A program made the translations under genes and the position numbers. A stretch of DNA of 6,124 nt, from the NCBI GenBank assembly GCA_937900435.1, contig CALCEG010000178.1, positions 1-6,124 of the forward strand. Reading direction: 5' to 3'. Position 1 is the first letter of the stretch; every line of letters begins with the position of its first letter. The notes below the pieces were generated by a model. It was not told where the DNA came from and did no database searches. It saw nothing but the letters and a program-made list of their open reading frames with translations. The stretch is from an uncultured Alphaproteobacteria bacterium. GTDB taxonomy: Bacteria; Pseudomonadota; Alphaproteobacteria; Rs-D84. Of this stretch, positions 5,759 to 6,124 are shown in pieces.

Positions 5759-6124
5759 ATGACAGCTATAAAATTTAATGCGGAGATATACAAGGCTCTC
5801 AGTATAATAGCAGAGGATGAATTGCTTCTTAAAAAAGCTGCAAAAGCTTTGAAGAAACTCGCTTTACAAAAGCGGGATGAAACACTTATGTCTGAAGAGG
5901 ATTTTTTTGCTGGAATAGACGAGGCGAGAAAGCAGATTGTTGCTGATTTGGAGGCCGGCGGCTACCTGGTTAAGATCGATGACCATGCTCACAATGTGGG
6001 CACCTGCTACCGTTGCCATAACGATGTGGAGCCCATTATTTCTGCTCAGTGGTTCGTCAAGATGAAGCCTCTGGCAGAGGAAGCAATCCGTGTCGTAAAA
6101 GACGGTGAGACCAAGTTCGTTCCC
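5759..6124 (+). CDS. Chimeric open frame: small Bacteroidetes-like protein joined to valyl-tRNA synthetase; runs off the window
   Basis: An uninterrupted frame of 122 codons that leaves the window. Residues 1-54 (MTAIKFNAEIYKALSIIAED ... LMSEEDFFAGID) are lysine-rich and helical. They resemble short conserved hypothetical proteins of Bacteroidetes, some of which sit next to toxin genes; I have no firm family name. Residues 55-122 (EARKQIVADLEAGGYLVK, HNVGTCYRCH, VEPIISAQWFVKMKPLAEEA, KFVP) are an internal segment of valyl-tRNA synthetase of the Clostridia type. This segment lies before the KMSKS loop and carries a CYRC zinc-knuckle-like pair. A real valS has several hundred residues before this point, including the HIGH motif, and none is present. 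GC content shifts from about 36% to about 52% at the same place. AAGGA lies only one base from the ATG, a poor ribosome-binding site. This is probably not a genuine gene but a join of two, or a very unusual fusion. Confidence 0.6.
   Translation, partial: MTAIKFNAEIYKALSIIAEDELLLKKAAKALKKLALQKRDETLMSEEDFFAGIDEARKQIVADLEAGGYLVKIDDHAHNVGTCYRCHNDVEPIISAQWFVKMKPLAEEAIRVVKDGETKFVP
5921..6124 (+). pseudogene. valS: Internal fragment of valyl-tRNA synthetase (valS), truncated at both ends
   Basis: The translated block from residue 55 of the overlapping frame matches the conserved ValRS stretch that leads toward the WCISRQLWWGH region, which would follow beyond the window edge. The pattern HNVGTCYRCHxxVEP...QWFVKMxPLA is characteristic of ValRS and differs from the corresponding IleRS and LeuRS regions. 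GC-ending codons (GGC, TAC, CTG, ATC, GAC, ACC, TGC) are frequent here, unlike in the rest of the window. The 5' part of the gene is missing, so the fragment most likely comes from another organism's valS. Confidence 0.7.

Noticed and set aside
5759..6124. A novel toxin/antitoxin-synthetase fusion as a new biological system
   Set aside because: The synthetase part is an arbitrary internal slice without its catalytic N-terminal half, base composition changes at the join, and the join sits on a short sequence common to both families. A chimera explains this better.

Overview
Most of this window (about 1-5730) reads as ordinary core chromosome from a low-GC Gram-negative bacterium, most likely an alphaproteobacterium. 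The L28 N-terminus (KxTGKxxxVGxNVSHSHRRTKRTFLPNLQ), the S21 sequence (VRDNNVEQAL...REMKxRxxYEKP) and the MsbA-like exporter all resemble alphaproteobacterial family members. A host-associated or gut lineage is only a guess, drawn from the AT-rich intergenic DNA and the style of the cysteine-rich secreted protein.

Layout. On the minus strand at the left end lie rpsU (bS21) and, upstream of it, tRNA-Ala(UGC), each followed by its own hairpin terminator. A near-consensus promoter drives the tRNA. Divergently on the plus strand is a single-gene ABC exporter (602-2416) with promoter and terminator, then a separately promoted, signal-peptide-bearing, cysteine-rich protein of unknown function (2507-3088). 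It converges on clpB (minus, 3117-5174), and the two share one bidirectional terminator. This ClpB is naturally short: it has both AAA+ modules and the middle domain but no N-terminal domain, and an in-frame stop lies just upstream of a strong ribosome-binding site. A heat-shock-type (RpoH-like) promoter precedes it. Divergent from clpB is rpmB (bL28, 5357-5725), with an unusually long Lys/Ala tail.

The right end is the anomaly. An open frame (5759 to the window edge) begins like a small Bacteroidetes-type conserved protein and switches, within about 20 bases at 5921-5941, into the middle of a Firmicutes-type valyl-tRNA synthetase. GC content rises from about 36% to about 52% at the same point, and both halves naturally carry an EARxQI-like sequence there. 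The simplest reading is an assembly or library chimera joined through a short shared sequence. A second join may lie between rpmB and this frame, because rpmB alone lacks a visible terminator. I see no defence system, CRISPR array, insertion sequence or other new multi-gene system.
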